DNA of 64,000 nt from Candidatus Protochlamydia naegleriophila (lineage in GTDB: Bacteria; Chlamydiota; Chlamydiia; Chlamydiales; Parachlamydiaceae). A program made the position numbers and the translations under genes. The first letter of the stretch is position 1. The number at the start of each line of letters is the position of its first letter. The notes under the pieces are model-generated. The model worked only from the letters and a program-made list of their open reading frames with translations, searched no databases and was not told the DNA's origin. The stretch spans positions 186,001-250,000 of the forward strand of contig NZ_LN879502.1 in NCBI RefSeq assembly GCF_001499655.1, written 5' to 3'. This document shows, piece by piece, positions 37,241 through 45,798 of the stretch.

Positions 37241-38110
37241 ATGCAGCTCTATGCTTTGGATGAAAAGGATGAGATCATCAGTGCCGAGAGCGCTCAAAAA
37301 CAGCGTGACTATCGCTGCCTTGAATGCGCGAGTTGTGTGCGCCTAAGGAGCGGCTCACATCGCAAGCGGCACTTTTATCACTTGGAGCCCAATCGCTCTT
37401 GCCGCCTGCATCAAAAAGGAGCCGTTCATCTCCAGCTGCAAACGTATTTTTATCGCCATCTACCAGAGGGCGATTGCCAGCTCGAATACCGAATGCCTGC
37501 TATCGGACGTATTGCCGATGTGGTCTGGTTTTCAAAGAAAATTGTTTTTGAAATCCAATACTCTCCAATCACGGCAGAAGAAGTGAATCGGCGAAATCTT
37601 GATTATCAAAGGCTTGGATGGACGGTAGTATGGATCTTGCATGAGCGGCGCTTTAATCACATTCGCTTAAGCGCGGCTGAACACCTTCTTCGCTACCTGC
37701 CTCATTATTTTACGAACATGAATAGCCAAGGAGATGGTATCATTTACGATCAGTTCGATCTCATCTACCAAGGAATGCGCCGCGATAAGATGGGTCCGCT
37801 GGCTGTCGATTTTACACAGCCCTGCCCATTTCTAATTGATCAAAAGGGAGGCCTTTCCCTTGAACGGGTGCGAAGACGTGCGGAACACAGTCCTTATTTT
37901 TTTGCCGGGGATTTAAGCGATTTAGAGCTGCGAAAGAGGGAAGACTCTTACATTCAGAATGCCTTGCAAAAAGAGATGGCGTTTACACATAACGAACAAT
38001 TAAGGAGAGTCTTGCAAAGAGAGTGTGTGTTTAGACGGCTGGCAAATGTTATTTTTAAGCGCCCTTACCAGTTTGTTTTTCGCCTGCTGCTCGAGCGCAC
38101 CTGCCGCTAA
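37241..38110 (+). CDS. coiA: CoiA-like competence/nuclease-domain protein
   Basis: This is a 289-residue protein. The N-terminal part has two cysteines (CLECASC) and YHLEPNRSC, like the zinc-ribbon-like region of CoiA. The central nuclease-type motif is GRIADVVWFSKKIVFEIQYS, with Asp93, Glu104 and Gln106 forming a PD-(D/E)xK-like core as in CoiA. The following RNLDYQRLGWTVVWILHER is the helix and strand that complete it. CoiA proteins are associated with natural transformation and processing of incoming DNA. AAGG lies five bases before the ATG. The family assignment is good; a role in DNA uptake is inferred from the family. Confidence 0.8.
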   Translation: MQLYALDEKDEIISAESAQKQRDYRCLECASCVRLRSGSHRKRHFYHLEPNRSCRLHQKGAVHLQLQTYFYRHLPEGDCQLEYRMPAIGRIADVVWFSKKIVFEIQYSPITAEEVNRRNLDYQRLGWTVVWILHERRFNHIRLSAAEHLLRYLPHYFTNMNSQGDGIIYDQFDLIYQGMRRDKMGPLAVDFTQPCPFLIDQKGGLSLERVRRRAEHSPYFFAGDLSDLELRKREDSYIQNALQKEMAFTHNEQLRRVLQRECVFRRLANVIFKRPYQFVFRLLLERTCR

Positions 38111-38235
38111 TTGAGAGCAGTAATTTTGAGATATTTACTTGAAAATAATCTATCTGGTCGGGCACGTTCTTGAGGCTGTGCCCTATGTAGCCAAAGAGGG
38201 ACGCCAAAATCTGAATACTTAAACGATGAAGAGGG

Positions 38236-39105
38236 ATGATGGAAAGGTATATTAAGGCGGTCAAAAAAAGAGTGAAAAATGTCACGGATCGAGTCAAAGG
38301 CGCCTACCATATTTTGTTTGCAAATCAGCAGACGCCTTTAAACCGCTATAGCGATGTCTTTCCCCATCCTCAAAACGCCCTCAATATTTTCCCCGATGAA
38401 TGGCGCTCGCGCTTCCCAGAACCCTACCGTCATCTTCAAGCCGGAGAAACTCCTCTGTTTGAGGATTTGGGGGTCAAGTGGGGAATAGAGCAAATGGCTG
38501 GAGTCGAGGGGAAAAAAGTGCTTGAATTGGGTCCTTTAGAAGGAGGGCACTCTTATATCTTACAAAGTGAGGGGGCATCTTCTATTGTTTCCATCGAGGC
38601 TCATCCAAGGGCTTATTTAAAGTGCTTAATAGTCAAGGAAGTTCTCAAATTGAATCGCGTGGAATTTCTGTTTGGAGACTTTATGGAGTACTTGCGTCAA
38701 TCGCCCGACCAGTTCGATATAGGCATGGCTGTTGGAGTGCTCTATCACATGAAAAACCCGGCGGAACTACTCGCCTTAGCTGCCAACAGATGCTCTAAAT
38801 TATATGTTTGGACTCATTACTACGATAAAAAAGCTTGTCAAAAGGCTTTATTAAAACCCCGTTTTTCTGCCCCCGTTGAAGCCGATTATCAAGGGTTTAA
38901 ACACACCCTGCATAAATATAGCTACGGAGCAGCTCGCAAATGGCGCACCTTTATTGGTGGGCCGGCTACGATGAGTAATTGGCTCACTAAAGATGACATC
39001 ATCGCTTGTTGCCGCCATTTTGGCTTCACCCGCTTTGAGATCAACTTTGACAGTCCCGACCATCCGCATGGACCTTGCTTCTCTTTCGTGGCTCACAAAG
39101 AATAA
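38236..39105 (+). CDS. Class I SAM-dependent methyltransferase
   Basis: This is a 289-residue protein preceded by GAGGG. The SAM-binding motif I is KKVLELGPLEGGHSYIL (about 93-109). It is followed by SIEAHPRAYLKCL (acidic residue of motif II) and FDIGMAVGVLYHMKNPAELL, the motif IV/V region typical of CmoB/DUF1698-like methyltransferases. The N-terminus is basic and helical without a signal peptide. The substrate cannot be read from the sequence; small molecules, tRNA or sugars are all possible. Confidence 0.78.
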   Translation: MMERYIKAVKKRVKNVTDRVKGAYHILFANQQTPLNRYSDVFPHPQNALNIFPDEWRSRFPEPYRHLQAGETPLFEDLGVKWGIEQMAGVEGKKVLELGPLEGGHSYILQSEGASSIVSIEAHPRAYLKCLIVKEVLKLNRVEFLFGDFMEYLRQSPDQFDIGMAVGVLYHMKNPAELLALAANRCSKLYVWTHYYDKKACQKALLKPRFSAPVEADYQGFKHTLHKYSYGAARKWRTFIGGPATMSNWLTKDDIIACCRHFGFTRFEINFDSPDHPHGPCFSFVAHKE

Positions 39106-39637
39106 AAAGTGTGTATTTACTTTATTCGGGCCGAGTACAAAAAGGGATCTCATTTTCTGGAAGGTTTTGATTGGCCCCTTGAGTCTCTTGCCGCTTGCTA
39201 GATTTTTGCAAGAGCCTCACAGTAATCAGTCGCTCTCCGAGCTCTTATTATTTTTTATTTCGTTACCCACAGTTTGCTAATCGCTCACTATGGGCTCTAA
39301 AATCCGGCCTAAAGTCTCTCAAAAAACCTGCTTTGGATAGAGCTCTTCATAGATGGGGAGCAGAGCAGTCAATGGCTTATCAAGCCCTGCGTCTCTCAAG
39401 CCTTCGTCTCTCGCGTTAAACTCTTCGCTGTCTCATTAAATAGAACCCACCTAAGCCTCAAACTTTACCCAACTTTTAATAATAAACAATCAACTTTTTA
39501 TGTAAATTTTAATTCAAAATCACATGTTTCTAAATCGATTTTAACTTTAATGTTTTAATTTATTAATTACTTTGTTGATTAATTTGTTTGTAAAACTGAA
39601 TGTTGGATATTAAATAATTTTAATAAGAGGTGATTGT
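39106..39637. other. Intergenic region with repeat copy A and AT-rich leader
   Basis: This 530-base stretch holds dispersed repeat copy A (39224-39320). It is followed by about 100 bases of moderate composition (39321-39420) that look like decayed coding or mobile sequence, and then an AT-rich leader (39470-39637). No intact gene is visible. Confidence 0.45.
39224..39320. repeat. Dispersed repeat, copy A (most complete)
   Basis: The left half matches copy B (47 of 51 bases). The right half, from TTACCCACAGTTTGC through TCACTATGGGCTCT to GGCCTAAAGTCTCT, matches copy C, including an imperfect form of the hairpin. This is the copy that joins the two halves. Confidence 0.65.
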
Positions 39638-40354
39638 ATGACTATGCAAGTTGCAACATACGGGTTAACTTTGGCTCAACCGGCGTCTTCTTCAGCTTTA
39701 ACTGCCGACATGACTAAGGCTTTAGTGGCGAAGGGGAGTTGGCAAATTGATAGTAATGTGCAAAATTGTGCGCAAACGCTATTGGACTGCGGGGAATATT
39801 TATCATATGCAAAGTATGCTCAGTATGTACCTGGTGCGCCATCTATATTAAAACACAAGGCAGTGAGCTTGGTAGGCGATTCTTGCAGGATTGTGAATTC
39901 AGGCGTAAAAATAAAATCCAGAATCGATTCAATTTTATCCAATGAAAGCTCAGCAGATTTAAAAACGAAGCAGTTAATTGAAGTGGCCCAGTTGGCATTT
40001 GGCATTGCTAATACGCAATTTGTCGGATACTTACCAGAAGCTGTTGGTACTTCTCTGAAGTGGGCAAATGATCTGTGCGGTGTGGCTACTTTGGGATTGA
40101 ATTGCAAGGGAAAGATGGATGAGGTGGCCGATTGCAAAGAGCCGGGCCTTGCCCATACCAAAGATAAGATTGAAGCGACACGCTTGGCCTTATGGACAGC
40201 GGATGCGGCCCTTAACATGGCTGGAGTGAGCACCTTTTCACCCCTAAAAATGACAGTGTCGGTGGGATCAGGCCTTTTGACGGCAGCCAAAGTTGGTGTG
40301 TCATCGGCTCAGTGGGTTGGAAAGGCGGCAAATGCCGTTTTTAATCGAGCCTAA
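39638..40354 (+). CDS. Hypothetical Ala-rich helical protein
   Basis: This is a 238-residue protein with AAGAGGTGA before the ATG. It starts MTMQVATYGLTLAQPASSS. The rest is helical with small residues (Ala, Gly, Ser) and six or more cysteines spread along the chain. The C-terminal 50 residues (SPLKMTVSVGSGLLTAAKVG) are weakly hydrophobic, and a membrane contact is possible but not clear. No family is recognised. The long AT-rich leader and terminator show a monocistronic unit. Confidence 0.6.
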   Translation: MTMQVATYGLTLAQPASSSALTADMTKALVAKGSWQIDSNVQNCAQTLLDCGEYLSYAKYAQYVPGAPSILKHKAVSLVGDSCRIVNSGVKIKSRIDSILSNESSADLKTKQLIEVAQLAFGIANTQFVGYLPEAVGTSLKWANDLCGVATLGLNCKGKMDEVADCKEPGLAHTKDKIEATRLALWTADAALNMAGVSTFSPLKMTVSVGSGLLTAAKVGVSSAQWVGKAANAVFNRA

Positions 40355-40366
40355 TACATCTGGTTT

Positions 40367-40414
40367 GCTAGTCAGGAAGAAGAAATGACGTGCTATTTCT
40401 TTTTTCTGGCTAGC
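40367..40414. terminator. Terminator between convergent genes
   Basis: GCTAGTCAG...CTGGCTAGC forms an outer stem with AGAAAT/ATTTCT inside and a run of T in the 3' arm. It lies between the stop at 40354 and the convergent stop at 40426. Confidence 0.65.
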
Positions 40415-40425
40415 CGTAAAATGGA

Positions 40426-41754
40426 TTAGGTAGGGTAAAGAACGCCAATAATGTAATTTCTGAATAATCCTGAAGGAACAATTCCCAAGTGACAGCTTAA
40501 AAGGATTTCTTGGCCGTTTTTATTTTTAGCCAGTAGGCGAATTTGCGATTCTGTTGCGGAGGACAGGGTATTTAATCCTCTCTTCCAATCGGCCAATCCT
40601 TCTTGGATGATGCTGGAGAAGTCTGATGTAAACTTATCGGGACTCCAACCAAGAAGTGCCTTGGATTGGTGATTGGCAAAAAGGAGTTTATGTTCTTTTT
40701 GCGAATAGACAACGATTAAACCACCTTCTTCGTTTCTTAGGCCGTCAAAGAGGCGTCTTTGGTCGATAGCATAATTAGAGGAAGAGAATTCCCGGTATCT
40801 TGTCGCCTCATTGCTATAGTAATTGGCGCCTGTTAATTTCTGAGCCATGGTAATGCATTTTTTTAGAAGAATAGTGGCTTCAGGAATGCTTCGAACCCAT
40901 TTATCGGAGTTGGAATGATTATTCGAAGGTATAAAGTTCGTATGCATGGGATAATTATCTAGGTCTTCTAAAAACGGGCCGCTAATCTTTGTCTTAAAAG
41001 TATCTTCCTTTTTTGCTGGGGCAGATTCGGTTTCATGCAGATAAAGGAGGGTTTTAATTTCATAGCTTAAATCATGAACTTTAGTATCTAGCTGATAAAT
41101 TTGATCCTGTCTTTTTTCCATTTCGCCGCGCTGATCTTCGATCATTTGCTGCAGTAAATTAATCTGCAGCTGCTTTTGTTTGAGTTGCTCTTCTGAAAAC
41201 AATTTATAATCGGAAAAATCCTGGGAAGTCTGCTGGGCTTTGACAGAAAGCAATTGATTTTCTTCGGTTAAATGCTCGATGGCTAGGCTTTTGCTCTGCA
41301 CCTCTTCTTCTAAGCGCATTTGTTCGCTTTGACTTTCTTTTAAATTGGTCTCTAGTAGGCTCAGGTCTTTAATATCATCTTTGATGGAGTGAGGCTCACT
41401 GTCGATTAGCTGGGGGAAGGTGTGAGAGGTGTCTAGAGAGGTAACTTTATTTTCTTTTTCGGGATTAAAGCTAATTTGATGAAAGAGCTTAGACTGTTCA
41501 GTCTGGAGTTTTTCTTTTAAAGCGAGCTCCCAATAATAAATAAGCAGGATAAGGCATAAAGATCCGCAAGCGATCAGTAACAATCCAAAAGAGAGCATCG
41601 ACCAACTTTTGTGATGCGACATGAGTCCAATACTATAGGATGCGAAGAAGAGCAAGGGCAGGAGGTAGAAAAAAATAATGGCAATCGAGAGATACTGCCG
41701 ATTATTTGTTTTAAATTTCATATTGGAAGATACGATTTCATTGACTTGATTCAT
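40426..41754 (-). CDS. Membrane protein with coiled coil and PAS-like domain
   Basis: This is a 442-residue protein. Residues about 20-45 (LSIAIIFFYLLPLLFFASY) and 52-75 (MLSFGLLLIACGSLCLILL) form two membrane helices with a short loop. Residues about 135-240 are a long coiled coil (LEEEVQSKSLAIEHLTEEN and repeats). The C-terminal 130 residues resemble a PAS sensor fold, with GGLIVVYSQKEHKLLFANHQ and ALLGWSPDKF. There is no kinase, GGDEF or other output domain, so signal transfer must be through the coiled coil or a partner. The paired N-terminal helices also fit the Inc pattern. Function not known; topology well supported. Confidence 0.7.
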   Translation of the reverse strand: MNQVNEIVSSNMKFKTNNRQYLSIAIIFFYLLPLLFFASYSIGLMSHHKSWSMLSFGLLLIACGSLCLILLIYYWELALKEKLQTEQSKLFHQISFNPEKENKVTSLDTSHTFPQLIDSEPHSIKDDIKDLSLLETNLKESQSEQMRLEEEVQSKSLAIEHLTEENQLLSVKAQQTSQDFSDYKLFSEEQLKQKQLQINLLQQMIEDQRGEMEKRQDQIYQLDTKVHDLSYEIKTLLYLHETESAPAKKEDTFKTKISGPFLEDLDNYPMHTNFIPSNNHSNSDKWVRSIPEATILLKKCITMAQKLTGANYYSNEATRYREFSSSNYAIDQRRLFDGLRNEEGGLIVVYSQKEHKLLFANHQSKALLGWSPDKFTSDFSSIIQEGLADWKRGLNTLSSATESQIRLLAKNKNGQEILLSCHLGIVPSGLFRNYIIGVLYPT

Positions 41755-42064
41755 TGATGATTCCCACTATACACATTTAATATTAAAAAGACACAGGGAG
41801 CTTGCGTATTTGCTTAAAACTCATTTCCCGGAGAAGATTTACTTTAAGTTGCAGTCTATTCCTTCCCTTGCTATGTTGCTTCCATTGAGTCTCTGCTAAG
41901 GAAATTTCTGTAAAGACTCTCTATATTTTAAAATTGAACAGTTAAAGCGTAAAAGTTTAACTGAAATTATGATTTTATAAAGATAGTAAAATTTATTTTA
42001 ATCATCGTTCTCATAGCAAACTTTTTACACAAGAGCAATAGCTAAGTCGAGGCATCCCTCCTGT
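41755..42064. promoter_or_regulatory. Divergent intergenic region before the polysaccharide cluster
   Basis: This 310-base spacer between divergent genes is AT-rich around 41935-42010. It must contain promoters for the PAS-like gene and the export cluster. No specific element is distinct. Confidence 0.35.
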
Positions 42065-42904
42065 ATGTCAAAAAAAAGCGCAGAATTTAATCTTGTTATC
42101 GACGCGAGTGGAACGCAAAAAGAATATCTGAAGGATTTTTTTCGCTATCGCGAGCTCCTTTACTTTTTCACTTGGCGCGATATTGTCGTGCGTTATAAGC
42201 AAACTTTTTTAGGAGTGCTTTGGGCCTTGATCCGTCCATTGCTGAATATGGCCGTTTTTGCCTTTGTCTTTGGAAAAGTTGCTGGATTAGCTTCTGGACA
42301 TGCAAATTACCCTTTATTTATTTTAGCAGGCATGCTTCCCTGGCAGCTATTTGCTAGCTGCTTAGTTGATTCTAGCAATAGTTTGGTCAATAATGCCTCA
42401 ATGATTTCCAAGGTCTATTTTCCGCGCATGATTTTGCCAATCAGTTATATTTTAGTGAATTTCACCGATTTTCTTATTAGCCTGGGATTGTTGTTTGCAG
42501 CCTTTTTGTTTACTGGAACGCCGCTTCATTGGACGATCCTTTTTCTGCCCGTCTTTATGGCTTTAACTTTACTATTATCGGTTGGAACAAGTTTATGGAT
42601 GGCTGCCTTTTCGGTTCGCTTTAGAGATATCCGCTTTATAGTCCCATTTGTCGTCCAATTTGGTATGTTCATTTCACCGGTTGGATATGGAAGCTTTCTT
42701 ATTCCTGGGGGACCATGGCGCTGGCTGTATTTCCTTAATCCGATGGCAGGCATGATTGAGGGTTTTCGCTGGTGTTGTTTTGGAGAATTCCACACCGACC
42801 TTCCTCTAGCGGTGCTCTTGTCGTGTGCGATTAATGCCCTCTTGCTTGTGACAGGTTTTTACTATTTTCGTAAAATGGAACGTATTTTTGCAGACATCAT
42901 TTAG
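42065..42904 (+). CDS. Polysaccharide ABC exporter, permease (Wzm/KpsM type)
   Basis: This is a 279-residue ABC-2 transporter permease with six membrane helices. The family start is evident: RELLYFFTWRDIVVRYKQTF then LGVLWALIRPLLNM. The motif GMLPWQLFASCL and the later FVVQFGMFISPVGYG are typical of O-antigen and capsule exporters. It forms a channel in the inner membrane that moves a lipid-linked glycan or its polymer to the periplasmic face. The ATPase gene follows after 9 bases. The substrate is a surface glycan of unknown structure. Confidence 0.9.
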   Translation: MSKKSAEFNLVIDASGTQKEYLKDFFRYRELLYFFTWRDIVVRYKQTFLGVLWALIRPLLNMAVFAFVFGKVAGLASGHANYPLFILAGMLPWQLFASCLVDSSNSLVNNASMISKVYFPRMILPISYILVNFTDFLISLGLLFAAFLFTGTPLHWTILFLPVFMALTLLLSVGTSLWMAAFSVRFRDIRFIVPFVVQFGMFISPVGYGSFLIPGGPWRWLYFLNPMAGMIEGFRWCCFGEFHTDLPLAVLLSCAINALLLVTGFYYFRKMERIFADII

Positions 42905-42913
42905 ATAGGCGTT

Positions 42914-44167
42914 ATGACTATTGTAGAAATTGAAAATTTATCCAAAAAGTACCTCATTTCCCATGAGCAGCAACAACCTTATGCTTCAATTAAGGAAATT
43001 GCCACTAATTGGGCAAAGCAGTCATTGCGCCGCCTAACTGGGCGCGCCCCGGCTCAAGCAAGGGTAACCTATGAAGAGTTCTGGGCGTTGAAAGATATCA
43101 ATCTTTCCATTCAAGAAGGGGATCGCGTGGCCTTGCTTGGTCGCAATGGGGCTGGTAAGTCGACGCTGCTCAAGCTTCTTTCTCGTATCACAGAGCCCAC
43201 AACTGGCAGGCTCAAAATTCGAGGGCGCGTATCAAGTCTTTTGGAAGTGGGAACAGGCTTTCATCCCGAATTGACTGGAAGGGAGAACATTTTGCTCAAC
43301 GGAGCAATTATGGGAATGAGCTATCAAGAGATTCGCAGTAAGTTTGATGAAATTGTAGCTTTTGCCGATATTGAGAAATTTTTGGATACGCCCATCAAAC
43401 GCTATTCAAGTGGCATGTTTATGCGTCTTGGATTTGCCATTGCGGCTCATTTAGATGCCGATTTATTGATCGTAGACGAGGTGCTGGCAGTTGGCGATGC
43501 TCAATTCCAAGAGAAATGCCTCAAAAAGATGAATGAAATGGGATCTAAAGGTAGTACGGTTTTATTTGTCAGTCATAGCATTAACTCGGTGCTCTCCCTT
43601 TGCAACAAGGGTGTGTTTCTTGAAAAAGGGGAGCTTAAGGCGTTTGAGCCCATCGAAACGTGTGTCAGCCGTTACATCCGCAGCTGTCCTGTGGCAGGCT
43701 TGGAATGGAAGGGTGATTTTGGAGATGAACACATCCGCATTTACCAGGCGGCCTTAGCATTCCCAGGCTCTAATACGGGCTTCTTTTATCAAGGCGAGCG
43801 AACCGCCTTACAGGTGAATTTTGAAGTTCTCAAGCCGCATTCCGATTTAATGCTTGGATTCAGTGTTTTAAATTCACGTAATCAGACCATTGCCCGTTCG
43901 CGCCTTTGTGATCACGAAGAACACAAGGACATCATAGAAACTGCGGGGCTTCATCGTTTGGCTTTTGATATAGACTTAAGTCTTTTTCATCCAGGCGAAT
44001 ACCAGATTAAATTGGAATGCTCCATTCTGAATAAAAAACAAATCTTGCAAGAAGATATCCTGCTGAAGTTTGCTGTCTGTTCTCAGCAGCAGGCTCTTAA
44101 GTACGAAATCGGAATTGAAAAAGATGGGATCAGCTTGGGCAATCGCTGGCTTCTGCAGCAACTCTGA
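42914..44167 (+). CDS. Polysaccharide ABC exporter, ATPase with Wzt C-terminal domain
   Basis: This is a 417-residue protein. Residues 1-245 form an ABC ATPase: Walker [16 protein letters not shown] (about 73-87), signature RYSSGMFMRLGF, and Walker B LLIVDEVLAVGDA. The last 165 residues are an extra beta-rich domain (FYQGERTALQVNFEVL, then GLHRLAFDIDLSLF), as in Wzt proteins. There the domain binds the capped, non-reducing end of the O-polysaccharide and checks it before export. The presence of this domain implies a terminally modified glycan. It is co-transcribed with the permease gene. Confidence 0.92.
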   Translation: MTIVEIENLSKKYLISHEQQQPYASIKEIATNWAKQSLRRLTGRAPAQARVTYEEFWALKDINLSIQEGDRVALLGRNGAGKSTLLKLLSRITEPTTGRLKIRGRVSSLLEVGTGFHPELTGRENILLNGAIMGMSYQEIRSKFDEIVAFADIEKFLDTPIKRYSSGMFMRLGFAIAAHLDADLLIVDEVLAVGDAQFQEKCLKKMNEMGSKGSTVLFVSHSINSVLSLCNKGVFLEKGELKAFEPIETCVSRYIRSCPVAGLEWKGDFGDEHIRIYQAALAFPGSNTGFFYQGERTALQVNFEVLKPHSDLMLGFSVLNSRNQTIARSRLCDHEEHKDIIETAGLHRLAFDIDLSLFHPGEYQIKLECSILNKKQILQEDILLKFAVCSQQQALKYEIGIEKDGISLGNRWLLQQL

Positions 44168-44197
44168 TCAACGTCGTTCGAGGATAGCGATCGCTGC

Positions 44198-45556
44198 CTA
44201 AAGAGATGCGAGTTGTTGAGTCATATTCGGATTGACAGGACCTGTTTTTTTGTCTGCAACAATGAGTGGACGGTGTGTTGTTTCAAAGGCATAACCGGCA
44301 GCAAAAAAGAAAAAGCTCATCGTCTTATAGGCTAAATAGGCATCAAAAAAGACCATATTGATGAAGAAGGCGATCGTCATCCACTTTAACTGCATATTAA
44401 TGCGGGCTAGCGAGCGGAAAAAATTCCAAAAAATAAACGAACCGATCAGGCCGTACTCTACAAAGATTCTCAAAATCCCGCCATCTAGTGCCGACCAGGC
44501 AAAGCCAGGTCCAAGGCCTTGTAAATAAATTTCTGGATGATGGACGAAGACTTTTATGACAAAAATCCATTTGTGAATACGCATCCACCAACTCATATCA
44601 TAGTCATCTGAAGCAATAACTTCGTTACCAACGGGATTTTTGGTCATGTCGATTTTATTCCAGACAACGTGTGCCAATTGAATATTTTTCATTGAAAACA
44701 AGCTGGCGCTGCGGCTGGAAATGGAATCTGTTTGCGATATTAGATAGACGAGGATCGATAGTACAAGAGGGGTGACAATGCCGATGAGGACAAAGGTTCC
44801 GCTTGACTTCCAGTTGACCTCTTGTTTTAGTTTGCCAAGAAAGCATATGAATAGGGCTACCAAAGAGATTCGATTGCCTGTGAATACGACAAATATTCCA
44901 AATAAGCCAAACATCCAATACAAGTAGCTTTTGCGCAGAACATAGCGTGAAAAGGGGGAAGCAAATAGATCGACAATTTTAGAGCGATAGCTGTCATCAT
45001 AGATCATGTAGCAAAAGAGCAAATTGAGCAGGAGCCCCATTTCAGAGGGAAAAGAAGCGATTCCTTGCACGCGGCTTGAAACATCGGTGTGATAACCTAC
45101 GACTGTGATGGCTCCTGCTAAATTGAATTTTTGCAGGGTCATGAGCAAAAAGTTCCAAACGAAAAACCCCTGGATGAAAACCTTGCCCAAATGAAAGCGG
45201 GAGGCTAAAGCGCCGATGTAGAAAAACAGGAAGTATTCCAAGAGGCGGACTGCGTAAAAGATCTTGGCGTCTAAAAGGACAAAACCGTTGGCCACTAAAA
45301 AGCGGTTGGACATAAATGAAAGGATAGAAAAGAAAGTCAGGGCCAGGATCCATCCTTCGATTTTATATAGACGCTTGTGAAGCATGGCATGTGACCAGAT
45401 CAATAATCCCCCAAATAAGAACAAAAGAAAGTCATCGATGCGTAAACCGGCTGTTTCTGAATCAAAGCTAATGAGATTGATTTTGGGAAGAAATAACAGC
45501 GGAAGACTGAAGAACAAAATGAAAAGGGAGAGTTTTTTGTCAAAAAAATGGGTCAT
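44198..45556 (-). CDS. O-antigen polymerase/ligase-like membrane protein
   Basis: This is a 452-residue protein with ten or more membrane helices, starting with a long hydrophobic helix. A large periplasmic loop near residues 290-370 ends with GLGPGFAWSALDGGILR and is followed by FVEYGLIGSFIFW; this resembles the Wzy_C/WaaL superfamily (GxGxG and E-x-G-x-hG patterns). Such proteins join repeat units or attach glycan to lipid A. It is the only gene of the cluster on the minus strand, between the ABC pair and the OPX gene. Polymerase and ligase cannot be separated from sequence alone. Confidence 0.75.
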   Translation of the reverse strand: MTHFFDKKLSLFILFFSLPLLFLPKINLISFDSETAGLRIDDFLLFLFGGLLIWSHAMLHKRLYKIEGWILALTFFSILSFMSNRFLVANGFVLLDAKIFYAVRLLEYFLFFYIGALASRFHLGKVFIQGFFVWNFLLMTLQKFNLAGAITVVGYHTDVSSRVQGIASFPSEMGLLLNLLFCYMIYDDSYRSKIVDLFASPFSRYVLRKSYLYWMFGLFGIFVVFTGNRISLVALFICFLGKLKQEVNWKSSGTFVLIGIVTPLVLSILVYLISQTDSISSRSASLFSMKNIQLAHVVWNKIDMTKNPVGNEVIASDDYDMSWWMRIHKWIFVIKVFVHHPEIYLQGLGPGFAWSALDGGILRIFVEYGLIGSFIFWNFFRSLARINMQLKWMTIAFFINMVFFDAYLAYKTMSFFFFAAGYAFETTHRPLIVADKKTGPVNPNMTQQLASL

Positions 45557-45798
45557 AGTAGATCTTGGGTCAGCATATATAGGGCACGGTTATTAAAACA
45601 GAAGCTTTAAATCTTGCAAAGCAGATTTGATCTGTTTTAAAGAGAGTTCTTTAAAGAGAAAAACCTTTCGATTTAATGCGAAATCAGCTAAGAAGTATGA
45701 GTCCTAAAAGTAGAAAGATTTTAAACGACAACACTCTCTTGCATATGTGCCCTTATCTCAAGGGTTCTTTTGTTTATGCCCTCTTTAATGGTTTAGTA

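Noticed and set aside
37083-37346. 87-residue plus-strand ORF before coiA
   Set aside because: Its first half is spacer with a tandem duplication and its second half a shifted frame of coiA; no ribosome site.
39820-40290. 156-residue minus-strand ORF
   Set aside because: Antisense to the gene at 39638, which has a good ribosome site and its own terminator.
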